A DNA stretch of 64,000 nt from Hygrophila difformis (GCA_030278955.1 JAOANR010000002.1:13269094-13333093); one strand, 5' to 3'. Shown: positions 10,600-22,546, counted from the first letter of the stretch. Numbers and translations are program-made. Notes: a model not told the origin generated them from the sequence alone.

Positions 10600-12250
10600 T
10601 AGCATAATAAGAAAAATGTATAGGTATATGCATGATAGTTATAACAATATTTAGTCTATTTTTAGTATATTGTTGCACACAATAAGTAGGAAAAGATTTA
10701 ACATAAATCTTAGATCCTAAATCTCTAAAAGTCGTTCTTTTACTTTCTTCATAAAAAAAAAATTAATTCTTCTTCATCTTCCTATTTTGCTATTTAAATC
10801 AATTATATGTACAATATATAAAATAAGATAAAACAAAATAAAATAAATAACTATATCAACAATATAGAGATATTTGCTTAGTAGTTAAAACAAAATCTAT
10901 CCTATCTTTAGTATATAAAAGCTAGGATACATAGTATATTATTGTATCTTTCAAATAGCAAATATTGGTAACAAACCTTAAATCCTAACAATCCCTAAGT
11001 GCCGCCCCTTTACCCCTTTTTAAACTAAATCTTTCTCATCTTCCTATTTTGTTACTCCAACAATTTCTACATACAAAAAAATAAAAAAAAATAAAAACAA
11101 AAAGAGGAAAAAAAAAGAGAACGAAGAGGAAAAAAAAAACCTAATTCGTGGGTGTTGAGGACGATCTCGACGGAGAAGAAGGCACCTCGGGCGGAGTTTG
11201 ACACACCAAAACGTAGATCGGGTGGTAAGGAAGAAGAGACGATGGAATTTGGACGCGTGCGAGGATCTAGGAGTCAAACTGTGAACGTGGAAGCCACGCC
11301 AACGAATCGACAAGCCGGATAATCCAATTCTTGCAAGTTGATCTTACTATGGTTTTGGGAGGATTTAAAATACACCTAACGGAACGATCTAATCAAGAAA
11401 CTATAAATCTGTCAACCCGAAGAAACCCACGGCGCAGCAGACTTGCATGATTTTTCTGAACCCTTAAATCTGTTGAAACGACAAAACTTATAACACGAAA
11501 AACGTTTCTAAGACATAGATCTATCACCTGTAAAAATTTCATAATTTTTCATTGCGTTTTGGTATCCGAAAACGACCGCAAACGAACCTGCCTTCGACTT
11601 AGATCTTGAAACGGTGATAGATTCTTTATCCGAACTTGAGGTTGATTTTTACCTTAGATCTAGACCGAGTTATGATTGGTGCTAAACATAAGAGTTTTAG
11701 ATCTATACGTTAAGAATACCTCCGTAAATATTTGGAATTTTTTGTTGAGGTTTGATATCGGAATTCCAAACCAAACTGTTCTAAATTTAGATCTTGAAAT
11801 CTTGACAGATTCTTGGCCCGAATGTGTTGGCGTTTTTGACAATAGATATAGGATGAATTAGATCTTTTGTTGAACATGAAACTTGTAGATATATGTCTTA
11901 AGCATCTCCCTGTAAAATTTCATCAAATTTGGAGTCAGTTTGCTATGGTAGATCTCGAAATTTAGGAACTGCTGTTGTAAAGATTCGGACAGATTTGTAA
12001 CCTGTTAGAAATTGACGTTTTTCACTTACTTTCGTATCTCGGATCGAAAAACTTAAAACATGAAACTTGTTCATCTCTGTGTTTTCAAGTCACCGGTCAA
12101 ATTTCATAATTTTTGGACTTAAACTCGATTTTTAATGAATTTTGAAGTGAACTGTGGTTGACCGAGTCAAATCTTGAAAATCTTGTTAAACGGTGAAATT
12201 AGCCTTTAAGCTTTAAACGATTGGGAATTCGTTTGAAATAAAATACACAT

Positions 12251-12453
12251 GAAATATAATGCTTTCCGAAAGGCAATTGAAATATAATTCTTGCCGAAAG
12301 GCAATTGAGATATACTGCTTGCCGAAAGACAATTGAAATATAATGCTTGCCGAAAGGCAATTGAGATATACTGCTTGTCGAAAGGCAATTGATATATAAA
12401 GCTTGCCGAGAGGCAATTGATAAATAAAGCTTGCCGAATGGCAATTGAGATAT
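12251..12453 (+). repeat. 28-base tandem repeat, about 7 units (E1 5' LTR)
   Basis: The unit resembles GCTTGCCGAAAGGCAATTGA followed by GATATACT. Each unit contains a small GCC.AAAGGC stem. Because 28 is not a multiple of 3, every three units return to the same frame. All three minus-strand frames are therefore open and encode similar peptides, which is a repeat artefact. The copy in the other LTR is 16118-16320. Confidence 0.9.
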
Positions 12454-13104
12454 GAACATGAGACATGAGACATGAAACTAGAAGACTCGGAAATTGTTCC
12501 TTTTGGATTATGCTTTTAAATTATGTCCTACAATTATATTGCTTTGCAAGTTATATTTATGGTCTTATGAAATCCCAGTCTTTTAAATTATGCAAATAAA
12601 TTGTTATTAGATAAATGAATTAAATTATGGGTGTTATGCACATGTTTTCTTTAAATTTAATTAAAGGCTTTGAAACCCCATAATCATGTATGTGTTAACT
12701 TACTCAACAAGTTTTTGCTGACCAAACCATATTGTTTCCCCCTTTTCTTTCAGAGCTGAAGAATATGTATCATCATATGCATTCATGGGAATTTTGGGGA
12801 AATACTTTATTTTTAAATTTTGCGTTAGACTAGAAATTGCATGAACGGGCCTGTTTAACACGTATTTTGGCCGTGTTGACCCAATTTTAAATTCCGCTGC
12901 ATTATACATATGTAATTATTACTTTCCGCTGCAACTTTGATATATTATTTTTACACTATATATGAATGGGCTGTTTGAATATTTTAAATTCTGAAAAACC
13001 ATAGCCTTGCATCTCTTTAGCAAGCTCGGAGAAACCGTGTCTTGCTAGGGAGGTGTGGCGGTGACATCCCGACCTGGGTGACCAAAAACCGGGGTGTTAC
13101 AAGT

Positions 13105-13116
13105 TGGTATCAGAGC
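13105..13116 (+). other. Primer binding site of E1 (tRNA-iMet)
   Basis: TGGTATCAGAGC three bases after the 5' LTR. This matches the 3' end of plant initiator methionine tRNA, the usual primer of many plant LTR elements. Confidence 0.9.
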
Positions 13117-13274
13117 CCCTCTATTTTTAAAGTATTATTTTCAAACCGTTATTATTTTTAAACTATTATTTTTAAACCATTATTATTTTTAAACTATTAT
13201 TTTTTTAAAATTATTATTTTAAAGCATTTGTTCCATGGAATAAATTCTTATTTTTAAAACCCATGAAAACTTGA

Positions 13275-13316
<42 letters not shown>

Positions 13317-14118
13317 GTCCATGAATTATTTTTGGGGGGAAATCATCATTTGCATGTGCATACTGCATTGCCTAAACTTAGAGAACTTAGAAGCGTGATA
13401 TATTCTAACTTAGATCTCTTGCTATACCTAGATAACGTAGAGGCTTGACATCGAATTAGAAACGCTCACTAGAGACTGAACTTGTCGTAGTTCTAGATCT
13501 CATTCATCTATGCGCTCGCCTAAGCATAACAATCCTCGGCCTTAGCCATTCCTATCCTTGTACGAATTAGAAAATTTCCTTATGTGGAACAATAAAAATC
13601 AAGTTTTTATTAAAACACTCTCTATTCCAAAAATCTTGTTTGGTTTCCCAAACAACAAATCCATTTCAAACGCACGGCTCATTTAAACCAAACCCGAACC
13701 CTCTTGAGAATAACGTATAGGCAGTTAGTTATAGGGACATAACTGAAATCCTAAGGGGGAGAGGATGTGATACCCCACAATAATTTATTTTTGGAGTTCG
13801 ACTCGATAAAATGTATCCTGAAAAAAATATATATATAGATATATAATAAACAAATTCAAATTGTTTTGAACTACGTTATGCTTGATCCCTTCACAGGGTA
13901 CGTAGGCAGCTTGTGAATTTTAATTCTGAGTTCAGTCACAAAATAAAAAATAAAGAAAAAACAACCAATATAAACGAAGGACCGTAGTTCTTAGCTCGAG
14001 AGAAGCTAAAAACGCAAATTCGGGGGCGAAGTTAATTCTTAAGGAGGCTAGACTGTAATACCCGTGAAATCAGTAAGGCAACTTCGAGGACGAAGTTGAT
14101 TCTTAAGGAGGGTAGACT
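13117..14118 (+). other. Non-coding interior of E1 with purine tracts
   Basis: No gag or pol frame. It holds a TA microsatellite (about 13278-13312) and a purine tract AAGGGGGAGAGGA (13753-13765) directly before a TGTGATACCCC sequence. A second tract, AAGGAGG, lies near 14041-14047 before a 21-base LTR-start stub (14054-14074). A third copy of the tract precedes the real 3' LTR at 14119. The palindrome CAACTTCGAGGACGAAGTTG lies just upstream of the last tract. Confidence 0.8.
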
Positions 14119-16967
14119 GTAATCCCCGTGAAATCACTCACCCATAAATAAATAAATAAACACATAAATAATTAAATAAATAAATAAAATAAAAATAAAA
14201 AGAGAAATGGAATCTAATTCCAAAGATTAAAAAGGAATTTAAATACCACGAATCCGTGAAGTCGAAAATTGTAATACCCTATATTATTCTAGATATATTT
14301 TAAATTAATTTATTTATAAATATTAAAACTATTTCAGTACTTGTGTAATTATTAGATGCATAGTAATTAAATTAACACTTTACTTTTATAAATATATATA
14401 CATGATGATGATGATGATGATGATAATAATAATAATAACAACAATAAAAATAATAATAATAATTAGCATAATAAGAAAAATGTATAGGTATATGCATGAT
14501 AGTTATAACAATATTTAGTCTATTTTTAGTATATTGTTGCACACAATAAGTAGGAAGAGATTTGACATAAATCTTAGATCCTAAATCTCTAAAAGTCGTT
14601 CTTTTACTTTCTTTATAAAAAAAAATTAAATCTTCTTCATCTTCCTATTTTGCTATTCAAATCAATTCGATGTACAATATATAAAATAAGATAAAACAAA
14701 ATAAAATAAATAACTATATCAACAATATAGAGATATTTGCTTAGTAGTTAAAACAAAATCTATCCTATCTTTAGTATATAAAAGCTAGGATACATAGTAT
14801 ATTATTGTATCTTTCAAATAGCAAATATTGGTAACAAACCTTAAATCCTAACAATCCCTAAGTGCCGCCCCTTTACCCCCTTTTAAACAAAATCTTTCTC
14901 ATCTTCTTATTTTGTTACTCCAACAATTTCTACATACAAAAAAATAAAAAAAATAAAAACAAAAAGAGGAAAAAAAAAGAGAACGAAGAGGAAAAAAAAA
15001 ACATAATTCGTGGGTGTTGAGGACGATCTCGACGGAGAAGAAGGCACCTCGGGCAGAGTTTGACACACCAAAGCGTAGATCGGGTGGTAAGGAAGAAGAG
15101 ACGATGGAATTTGGACGCGTGCGAGGATCTAGGAGTCAAACGGTGAACGTGGAAGCCACACCTACGAATCGACGAGCCGGATAATCCAATTCTTGTAAGT
15201 TAATCTTACTATGGTTTTGGGAGGATTTAAAATACACCTAACGGAACGATCTAATCAAGAAACTATAAATCTGTCAACCCGAAGAAACCCACGGCGCAGC
15301 AGAGTTGCATGATTTTTCCGAACCCTTAAATCTGTTCATACGACAAAACTTAAAACACAAAAAACGTTTCTAAGACATAGATCTATCACCTGTAAAAATT
15401 TCATAATTTTTCATTGTGTTTTGGTATCCAAAAACGACCGCAAACGAACCTGCCTTCGACTTAGATCTTGAAACGGTGATAGATTCTTTATCCGAACTTG
15501 AGGTTGATTTTTACCTTAGATCTAGACCGAGTTATGATTGGTGCTAAACATAAGAGTTTTAGATCTATACGTTAAGAATACGTCCGTAAATTTTTGGAAT
15601 TTTTTGTTGAGGTTTGATATCGGAATTCGACTCCAAACCAAACTTTTCTAAATTTAGATCTTGAAATCTTGACAGATTCTTGGCCCGAACGTGTTGGCAT
15701 TTTTGACAATAGATATAGGATGAATTAGATCTTTTGTTGAACATGAAACTTGTAGATATATGTCTTAAGCATCTCCCTGTAAAATTTCATCAAATTTGGA
15801 GTTAGTTTGCTATGGTAGATCTCGAAATTTAGGAACTGCTGTTGTAAAGATTCGGACAGATTTGTAACCTGTTAGAAATCGACGTTTTTCACTTACTTTC
15901 GTATCTCGGATCGAAAAACTTAAAACATGAAACTTGTTCACCTCTGTGTTTTCAAGTCACTGGTCAAATTTCAGAATTTTTGGACTTAAACTCAATTTTT
16001 AATGAATTTTGAAGTGAACTGTGGTTGACCGAGTCAAATCTTGAAAATCTTGTTAAACGGTGAAATTAGCCTTTAAGCTTTAAACGATTGGGAATTCGTT
16101 TGAAATAAAATACACATGAAATATAATGCTTTCCGAAAGGCAATTGAAATATAATGCTTGCCGAAAGGCAATTGAGATATACTGTTTGCCGAAAGGCAAT
16201 TGAAATATAATGTTTGCCGAAAGGCAATTGAGATATACTGCTTGCCGAAAGGCAATTGATATATAAAGCTTGCCGAGAGGCAATTGATAAATAAAGCTTG
16301 CCGAATGGCAATTGAGATATGAACATGAGACATGAGACATGAAACTAGAAGACTCGGAAATTGTTCCTTTTGGATTATGCTTTTAAATTATGTCCTACAA
16401 TTATATTGCTTTGCAAGTTATATTTATGGTCTTATGAAATCCCAGTCTTTTAAATTATGCAAATAAATTGTTATTAGATAAATGAATTAAATTATGGGTG
16501 TTATGCACATGTTTTCTTTAAATTTAATTAAAGGCTTTGAAACCCCATAATCATGTATGTGTTAACTTACTCAGCAAGTTTTTGCTGACCAAACCATATT
16601 GTTTCCCTTTTTCTTTCAGAGCTGAGGAATATGCATCATCATATGCATTCATGGGAATTTTGGGGAAATACTTTATTTTTAAATTTTGCGTTAGACTAGA
16701 AATTGCATGAACGGGCCTGTTTAACCCGTATTTTGGCCGTGTTGGCCCAGTTTTAAATTCCGCTGCATTATACATATGTAATTATTACTTTCCGCTGCAA
16801 CTTTGATATATTATTTTTACACTATATATGAATGGGCTGTTTGAATATTTTAAATTCTGAAAAACCATAGCCTTGCATCTCTTTAGCAAGCTCGGAGAAA
16901 CCGTGTCTTGCTAGGGAGGTGTGGCGGTGACATCCCGACCTGGGTGACAAAAAATCGGGGTGTTACA
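14119..16967 (+). repeat. 3' LTR of E1
   Basis: Begins TGTAATCCCCGTG and ends ATCGGGGTGTTACA. It matches the 5' LTR over its full length, including the 28-base repeat at 16118-16320. The flank after it is CAGGC (16968-16972). Confidence 0.9.
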
Positions 16968-17764
16968 CAGGCTGCCAACTAAAAGCAATCACCAACTTTA
17001 TACAGATTGTAGTGCACACCACAGACTTGCCAAAACAGGGATAATGGCATTAAATGTTCACAGTAGCATGCACCCTTCACATAGACAGATTCAGCAAGCA
17101 TACCAACACCAAGTCATGCTTCCTTCTCAACAAAGACAACAGATCAAACATACTAGCATGCTTTCCTCTAAGTTAAAATAATGAACACAGATTCACTCAT
17201 GCTTCATAATCACAGAAACACCAAAGATAACCAATAGCATCAAAGCATTCAACACTACCCAAATGCCCATTGGTTTTACACTGTTCTGTTTTCAAAAACA
17301 GACTCCAAGACTTCATGCTTCAAAAATTAATACGGTATCGAACATTAATGGCATCAGTCTGGGAATTTATGAACTCATATTCAAATAGAAACTCAAGAAC
17401 CCTAGAGATTCTATCACAGTATGATAGTGAAACACATTCCTATGGCCAAATTCTAGAATGCTGCCTCTGTTCTCTAACAACCTTAGGTTCTCAGAATTTG
17501 AAATGCCCATACAACATCGAACAACTCCCGTGCTTCCAAGATAACAGAAACATCACCCCCTACTTCTAAATCATGCTCGGTCGACACCCTACTTTACAAA
17601 ATTCCAAACAAGTAGTGCCCACAATAAATCATCCTGAAAAACGACCTCAAATATGCGACACAGACCATCAAAACACCTATTTACAAGTTATTGGAACAAA
17701 ACAAATAAAAACTCGCGAAACAGGGGCTACGGGTGTGTGCGAGAATTGCGAATGGAGGCCTTAC
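16968..17764 (-). other. 5' part of the intron of the element B gene
   Basis: Non-coding sequence between exon 1 of the element B gene and the E1 insertion. The short frames here (for example 17270-17569 on the plus strand) show no recognisable protein and are taken as chance. The piece joins the stretch 9525-10255 once E1 is disregarded. Confidence 0.6.
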
Positions 17765-17943
17765 CAGGGCTTGTCTTGCGAAGAAGAAGATGCCATTGCG
17801 AATTTTCAGAAATTTTGCCGGAGTTTCGCCTGAACTTGGACGGAAAGAGTGCGAAGAACACTTGGTGTGCTTCGGGAAAAAGGGTTCGGAGTCGAGAGTT
17901 TGAAAATGTTAAGTGTGGGAATGAAGAAGAAGAAGGGTCGGGG

Positions 17944-17951
17944 TATTTATA
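17944..17951 (-). promoter_or_regulatory. TATA box of the element B gene
   Basis: TATAAATA on the minus strand, about 150 bases before the exon 1 ATG at 17796 and directly after the TACGACGCTA array. It matches the box at 879-886 in element A. Confidence 0.55.
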
Positions 17952-17970
17952 AAATGAGGAAACAAGGGCT

Positions 17971-18382
17971 TACGACGCTATACTTGGCCTACGACGCTAT
18001 ACTAGCGCCGTAGGTTAAGTTTAGCGTCGTAGGTAGAAAGAAAGGGAAAAAAGGTACGACACTATCCAAAGGTACGACGTTGAACTCAACGTCGTACTTT
18101 TTGGACTGCGTCGTAAGGCGGTGGTGAGACAAAAGAGTGTACTACGGCGCTATCCCTTTAGTACGACGCTGTACCAAGATAGCGTCGTACTGAGGGACTG
18201 CGTCGTAGGATGGAATGGGATGAGTGTACTACGACGCTACACTTCGACTACGACGCTGAAGTGGCGTCGTAGGGTGTGTTTGACGTCGTAGTTGCTGAAA
18301 GAGGATAAGGGGGATACTACGACACTGTACGTTTACTACGACGTTGACCTAGGTCAGCGTCGTAGCTATGGATACCGTCGTA
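17971..18382 (-). repeat. TACGACGCTA word array, module copy (element B)
   Basis: More than ten copies of TACGACGCTA or its inverse TAGCGTCGTA, with variants such as TACGACGTTGA. Words come direct-direct-inverse, as in element A. The flanks on both sides align with the flanks of the array at 572-870, but the word itself is different. Confidence 0.88.
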
Positions 18383-18633
18383 AGTGGGAGCGGGATTCAG
18401 CTAACACTCGGATTTTTGAAATTTTTCAAAATTTAAGCGGATTGGGCCTGAGAAGGTGAATTTGGGCCTCAATCAATTTTATTTGTTTTGGACTTGGAAA
18501 TTTTTGTCCAAAACAATTTTTCATGTTATGAATGGGCTCAAATAAAGAAATTCTACTTGCATAAAATAGGTTGGATTAATTCCACTTGTTTGCAAAAATT
18601 ATTCCGGGTTTTAAATTGCTTTAATTTCTGGAA

Positions 18634-18720
18634 TTATTTTCTTAAATTCATGGGATTAATCCAACCGGGAACCTGGTTTTTCTGCTTTATTTTTCTGCTC
18701 CTTCTTTTTGGTGGTTCCAT
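18634..18720 (-). CDS. Small basic open frame in the element B leader (28 aa)
   Basis: ATG at 18720 directly after a TCTTGCAG acceptor-like site. The peptide starts MEPPKRRSRKIKQ and ends NPMNLRK before TAA. The KRRSRK run looks like a nuclear-localisation or RNA-binding patch. In element A the matching sequence (about 268-360) keeps GWI..INLRK but has lost the ATG. It may be a leader peptide or the remnant of a longer exon. No family is recognised. Confidence 0.25.
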   Translation of the reverse strand: MEPPKRRSRKIKQKNQVPGWINPMNLRK

Positions 18721-18769
18721 GATTCCTGCAAGAAAGAATACCCAAATCGGTTAGGTTTTCTCCTCAAAT

Positions 18770-18785
18770 CAACATCCTCACATTT
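18770..18785 (-). repeat. PPT-like 16-mer, copy in the element B leader
   Basis: AAATGTGAGGATGTTG on the minus strand, preceded by the hairpin TTTAGAGTACTAAGACTCT. It is the counterpart of 206-221 in element A. Confidence 0.7.
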
Positions 18786-18916
18786 AGAGTCTTAGTACTC
18801 TAAATGTTTAATTGATTTGGGGGTACCTCTCTGTTCTGAAATAGATACACAAAGCTAACTAAAGCTAACTAGGAGTAATCAGGAGTGTAATTCTCTTAAT
18901 AAACGACGCTGCATCC

Positions 18917-18934
18917 TCCCCGGCAACGGCGCCA
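18917..18934 (-). other. Primer binding site of element B (tRNA-Asp)
   Basis: TGGCGCCGTTGCCGGGGA on the minus strand, directly after the LTR end ...GTTTCA. It is complementary to the 3' end of plant tRNA-Asp, the primer known for Athila-type elements. It fixes both the LTR boundary and the direction of element B. Confidence 0.92.
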
Positions 18935-21644
18935 TGAAACTTTTGACAAGTTTCATTAACACGAGTGTTTTATAAAATATATCAAGTTTGTATTTATTAA
19001 ATGAAAAGAGTTATGATTCAAGGGAAAGGGGTTTAAGGATATATTCCACTTTTTATCACTCATGTGGGAAACTTTGATTTCAAACAGCGCTGTGGAACCC
19101 CCCCGGCATGAAACTTTTGACAATTTCTTGCTATGAAGATCCTTGCCATGAAACCTTTGACAAGTTCCCACTATATGAGTATTTTCTGAAAAACAATAAT
19201 CCTGGTTTTCAATTTTATTTAATGAAACCAATTATGAGGATGGAGTTGGGATTAGGGATATATTTATAGGTTGTCACGTTTTTATTTACTCGTGTTAAGA
19301 AACTGTGCCCCCGAAAGCGCACGGTGTCAAAAATTGCAGTAATTTATAGTAAGACCGGATCGTTCACTAGAGGATGTGCGATAGAAGCAGGTCCCACGTT
19401 GTTTACTAAGATTTTCCACTCGGTTACTCTATTCAAGTTTGTGTTTCAATTATCAACTACTTGACATAATTTAATTCCAAGCTATGAAAGCAATAGAATA
19501 AAGCAGATAAAATTATTCCAGAAAGCGAATTAAATTTAATCTAAGAAAGCAATAAAATTACTCTAAGAAAGCAGATTTAAAATGTGACAGAAGGGACAGG
19601 AAGAAAATAATAAAAATTGGACAAGATTCAGATGAAACACAACTAAACTTCCATTTTAATTACACAGATCTTTGTTTGGGATAATCCTTTCAGTTAGCTA
19701 ACTTTCATGCTTCCATATCATGTTCCCTTTAACAGACATGTACTTACAGTAAGGATTTACATGCTTTTGAGAAAACAAATTCTAAGATACCACAGACTCA
19801 TAACTCCCCATGCAATGCCTTGCAGGAGTATGTCAGTCATCTGTGGTGGACAAGCAGCACCTGACAAATCATTAGTTGAAATGCCAAGTACTCTCATCAT
19901 TCCCCCATGTCACACCCAAAGTCTAAAATTAAACCTGAACTATCCCTTAACTCTCAGTCCTAGTAGCAGTTAGAAGATCTAGTGACGCATCCGAGTGACC
20001 TCTACGAAAGCGATTAAGAGAAAGCAATAAAGAAAGCATTTAAAATCCGATCACTCGGGAGTTTCAAAAGCTTCGTACTGGTAGTAAAAGAAAGCCCTCA
20101 GTCAGGATAACTGGACGTGGATCAAGAATTCCCGGATCTCGGTGAACCGCTCACAGTGTTCACTTCCTCCCGGGTGGTTATGAGATACAAACTAATGAAA
20201 TGAACTAATAAATTAGTTCATTCTGGATGCACTCACTCAGGACTCAAAATTAGGCTCTGGCAGAAGATGATAGTAGTTGAAAGAATACTCAACCCTACCT
20301 TAGAAAATAACCAAGGCCTATGTGTCGTTCCTCTAGTATTATCTATCACACTTCATCTGAATCCAAGTGGACTCTGATTCAGTGCGGTATTTAATATAAG
20401 ATTTTCCAACACAAAGCAAGTCTGGGAAATAATAAATCTTTGAAAATCATTCCCTAAACATGTACTAAACTCTCAATTAAAACACAGATCTTTTCAGTCT
20501 AGATGAGACCTAATCGCTGACTCTGCTTCTAATTTCCCAAAACCAATCCCCAGTCAAATGTTAATTAGTCATAACAGTGGAATTTATCCCTTACTTAGAT
20601 CCGGATTTTATAAAGGATTTTTGTTGGAAATTTATTGTGAGACATCTGGTTAAAATCACGACTTCTATGTCCAAGGGAAGGATCCGAAAATAATTAGACC
20701 ACAATATCTACATAATATTATCATGCATAATTTTATAAGGAAATGCAAAATCAACTCAACCCAGAATATAAGGCGGGTTTAGACAGAAGTGAAACATAGA
20801 GATGAAATAGCCGGAGATAAGAGGAATTTATTTGGCTAAAAAGACTCGTCAAAATAATTAGGTTAATTGGATTGCAGTTATCTGTTGTCCAACTTCCCAA
20901 TTATTAGGGTGGAATGATTTTAGACAACGGAAGACCTTAAATGATAGTGATCGCTATCATCAAAGCCCCTACTATCTGTGAAATGAGAGGAAAAACCTTC
21001 ATATTTTCTCACTATAATACCAGTCAAACAGTGTTGATCGACAGTATTTGATAATATCACAGTTTGAAATTCGGGTTTGAAAATAAAATAAGAAAATAAA
21101 ACTGTATTCAGACAGGGACTGACTGAGAGGCTACTTCATTTCCCGGTAAGAGGACCTTTCGCCTGACCTCGTCAATCACTATCCAAACCATGCAAAATAA
21201 CAAATAGAAATGAATACATATACTACGGGCTACTACATTTCCCGGTAAAGGGACCATTCGCCGACATTATTATATGATATTCTTCACTATTTGTTTCATA
21301 CATCACGGGTAAAGACAAAATAAATAAAAGAAGATATTTTTATGTTAACTCGGATGAGAAACATTGGTTTCTCATTCAAGTCCTGAAAATTAATCCATAA
21401 TCACTCTTTATGATCCAAATAATCACTCATTCCATAATCGGTTAATTACAGTCCGGATTATACACTTAGATCATTGGAGTTTTAATTTTTATAGAAAAAT
21501 CTTTTAATGGAAAATTGAACAAAGTTCTTTACATCAATCTAATCCTTGGTTGAGATCATTGGATTTCAACCTCAAAATACTAATGTGAAGGTTCAATCAT
21601 TTAGAAAGAAAGATGGAGAAATGGATATTTGATGAAACTGCCAA

Positions 21645-21900
21645 TTACGACGCTAAACAGATGTTACGACGCTATCCAAGAATAGCGTCGTAGGTGCGGC
21701 GTCGTAAGTGGCTATTTGCAGATAAGAGAATATTTTGGGGTTCTACGACTCTAGGCAAAATTTACGACGCTATCCTAGGATAGCGTCGTAGGTCTAGCGT
21801 CGTAGAACAAATTTTTCTTAAGTCCGAAGTAACTATGACGCAGAACCTTCACCTACGTCGCTAACCTTGGTTAGCGTCGTAGGGCGGTTAGCGTCGTAGT
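21645..21900 (-). repeat. TACGACGCTA word array 2 of LTR B
   Basis: Direct and inverse TACGACGCTA words with spacers of similar length to those in array 2 of LTR A (5798-6330). The array is followed on the minus strand by non-repetitive LTR sequence that aligns with LTR A. Confidence 0.85.
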
Positions 21901-22546
21901 CCCCTCAGGGCATAAGTATTGTTTCGGATAATGCAATCTATGCGATTGCAAACCCTATTTTTCAGATTCATGGTCCACAAATGCATCAAAGAACAAAATA
22001 GCATGAAAGCAATAAACTTAAAAATGCAAAACAGTAAGGAAAACTGGCTAAAAACTACATTCATGAACCACAAACCCAAATGAGGGTTTTCAACCAACAT
22101 GATATGCATGAGAATCCAAACGGAAGAAGACAATAGAAACCCACATGTAGTGGAAAAATAAAATAACCAAGTGGCCATTTAAACAAAAATAAAGCTTAAA
22201 ATCCATGGACCAGTGTCCATTTCATGATTTGGGACTCTTTTTGTGATTAACTTCCCATATATAAGAAAATGGTTTGATAATACCCATCATTTGGGTATTT
22301 CAAACCTTAATAAAAGTTTACAAAGCCATTAAATAATGAAAACAGTGGCTATCTAAGTCTAAAACACTAAACACTCACTAATCTATGCTAAACAAAAACT
22401 AAAAAACTAGAAACAATGCAAGAAATATAAATAATACAAAAATTAAACCCTAACTAAACTAACTACCTACACACCTCTCAAGAACACCGAGTTGTCTCCA
22501 AGTTTTCTATGTTATATCCTGTTGTTGATCCTAGGAGTCAACTTGT

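Larger units (their letters stand above)
10256..13101 (+). repeat. 5' LTR of E1
   Basis: Begins TGTAATACCCGTG and ends CCGGGGTGTTACA. It contains a GAT/AAT microsatellite (about 10543-10599), a poly-A-rich stretch, and a 28-base tandem repeat near 12251-12453. No coding frame can be supported. Confidence 0.9.
10256..16967 (+). mobile_element. E1: non-autonomous LTR retrotransposon
   Basis: Two LTRs of about 2.85 kb (10256-13101 and 14119-16967) begin TGTAAT and end GGGGTGTTACA. They enclose only about 1 kb with an iMet primer site and purine tracts but no gag or pol frame. The 5-bp flanks are CAAGC and CAGGC, a target duplication with one mismatch. The LTRs look very similar to each other, with scattered substitutions and small indels. 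It belongs to the same family as C and D. It must have used enzymes supplied by another element. Confidence 0.9.
9226..17796 (-). pseudogene. Element-borne two-exon gene of element B, unknown function, truncated
   Basis: Exon 1 (17796-17765) encodes MASSSSQDKPW and ends in a good donor (TG|GTAAGG). Exon 2 starts at 9524 after TTTTCAG and stays open in the matching phase through LPDCTYEQAAKRASIDR, KLEFPQGWDVSIPPEERT and FWGMMMDHAKNDVL, until element A interrupts it at 9226. The intron of about 1.5 kb is enlarged by the 6.7 kb E1 insertion. The place, promoter layout and intron match the F-box gene of element A, yet the protein is unrelated by eye. I do not recognise it. It could be an accessory protein or an unusual gag start. 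It cannot be functional here because the 3' end is cut. Confidence 0.55.

Noticed and set aside
12199..12473. Three overlapping 86-codon minus-strand frames, repeated at 16066-16340
   Set aside because: A 28-base tandem repeat shifts frame by one base per unit, so all three frames stay open and encode the same peptide type. No sign of a gene.
18488..18754. 88-codon plus-strand frame
   Set aside because: Hydrophobic peptide antisense to the element B leader. The homologous stretch in element A does not conserve it.
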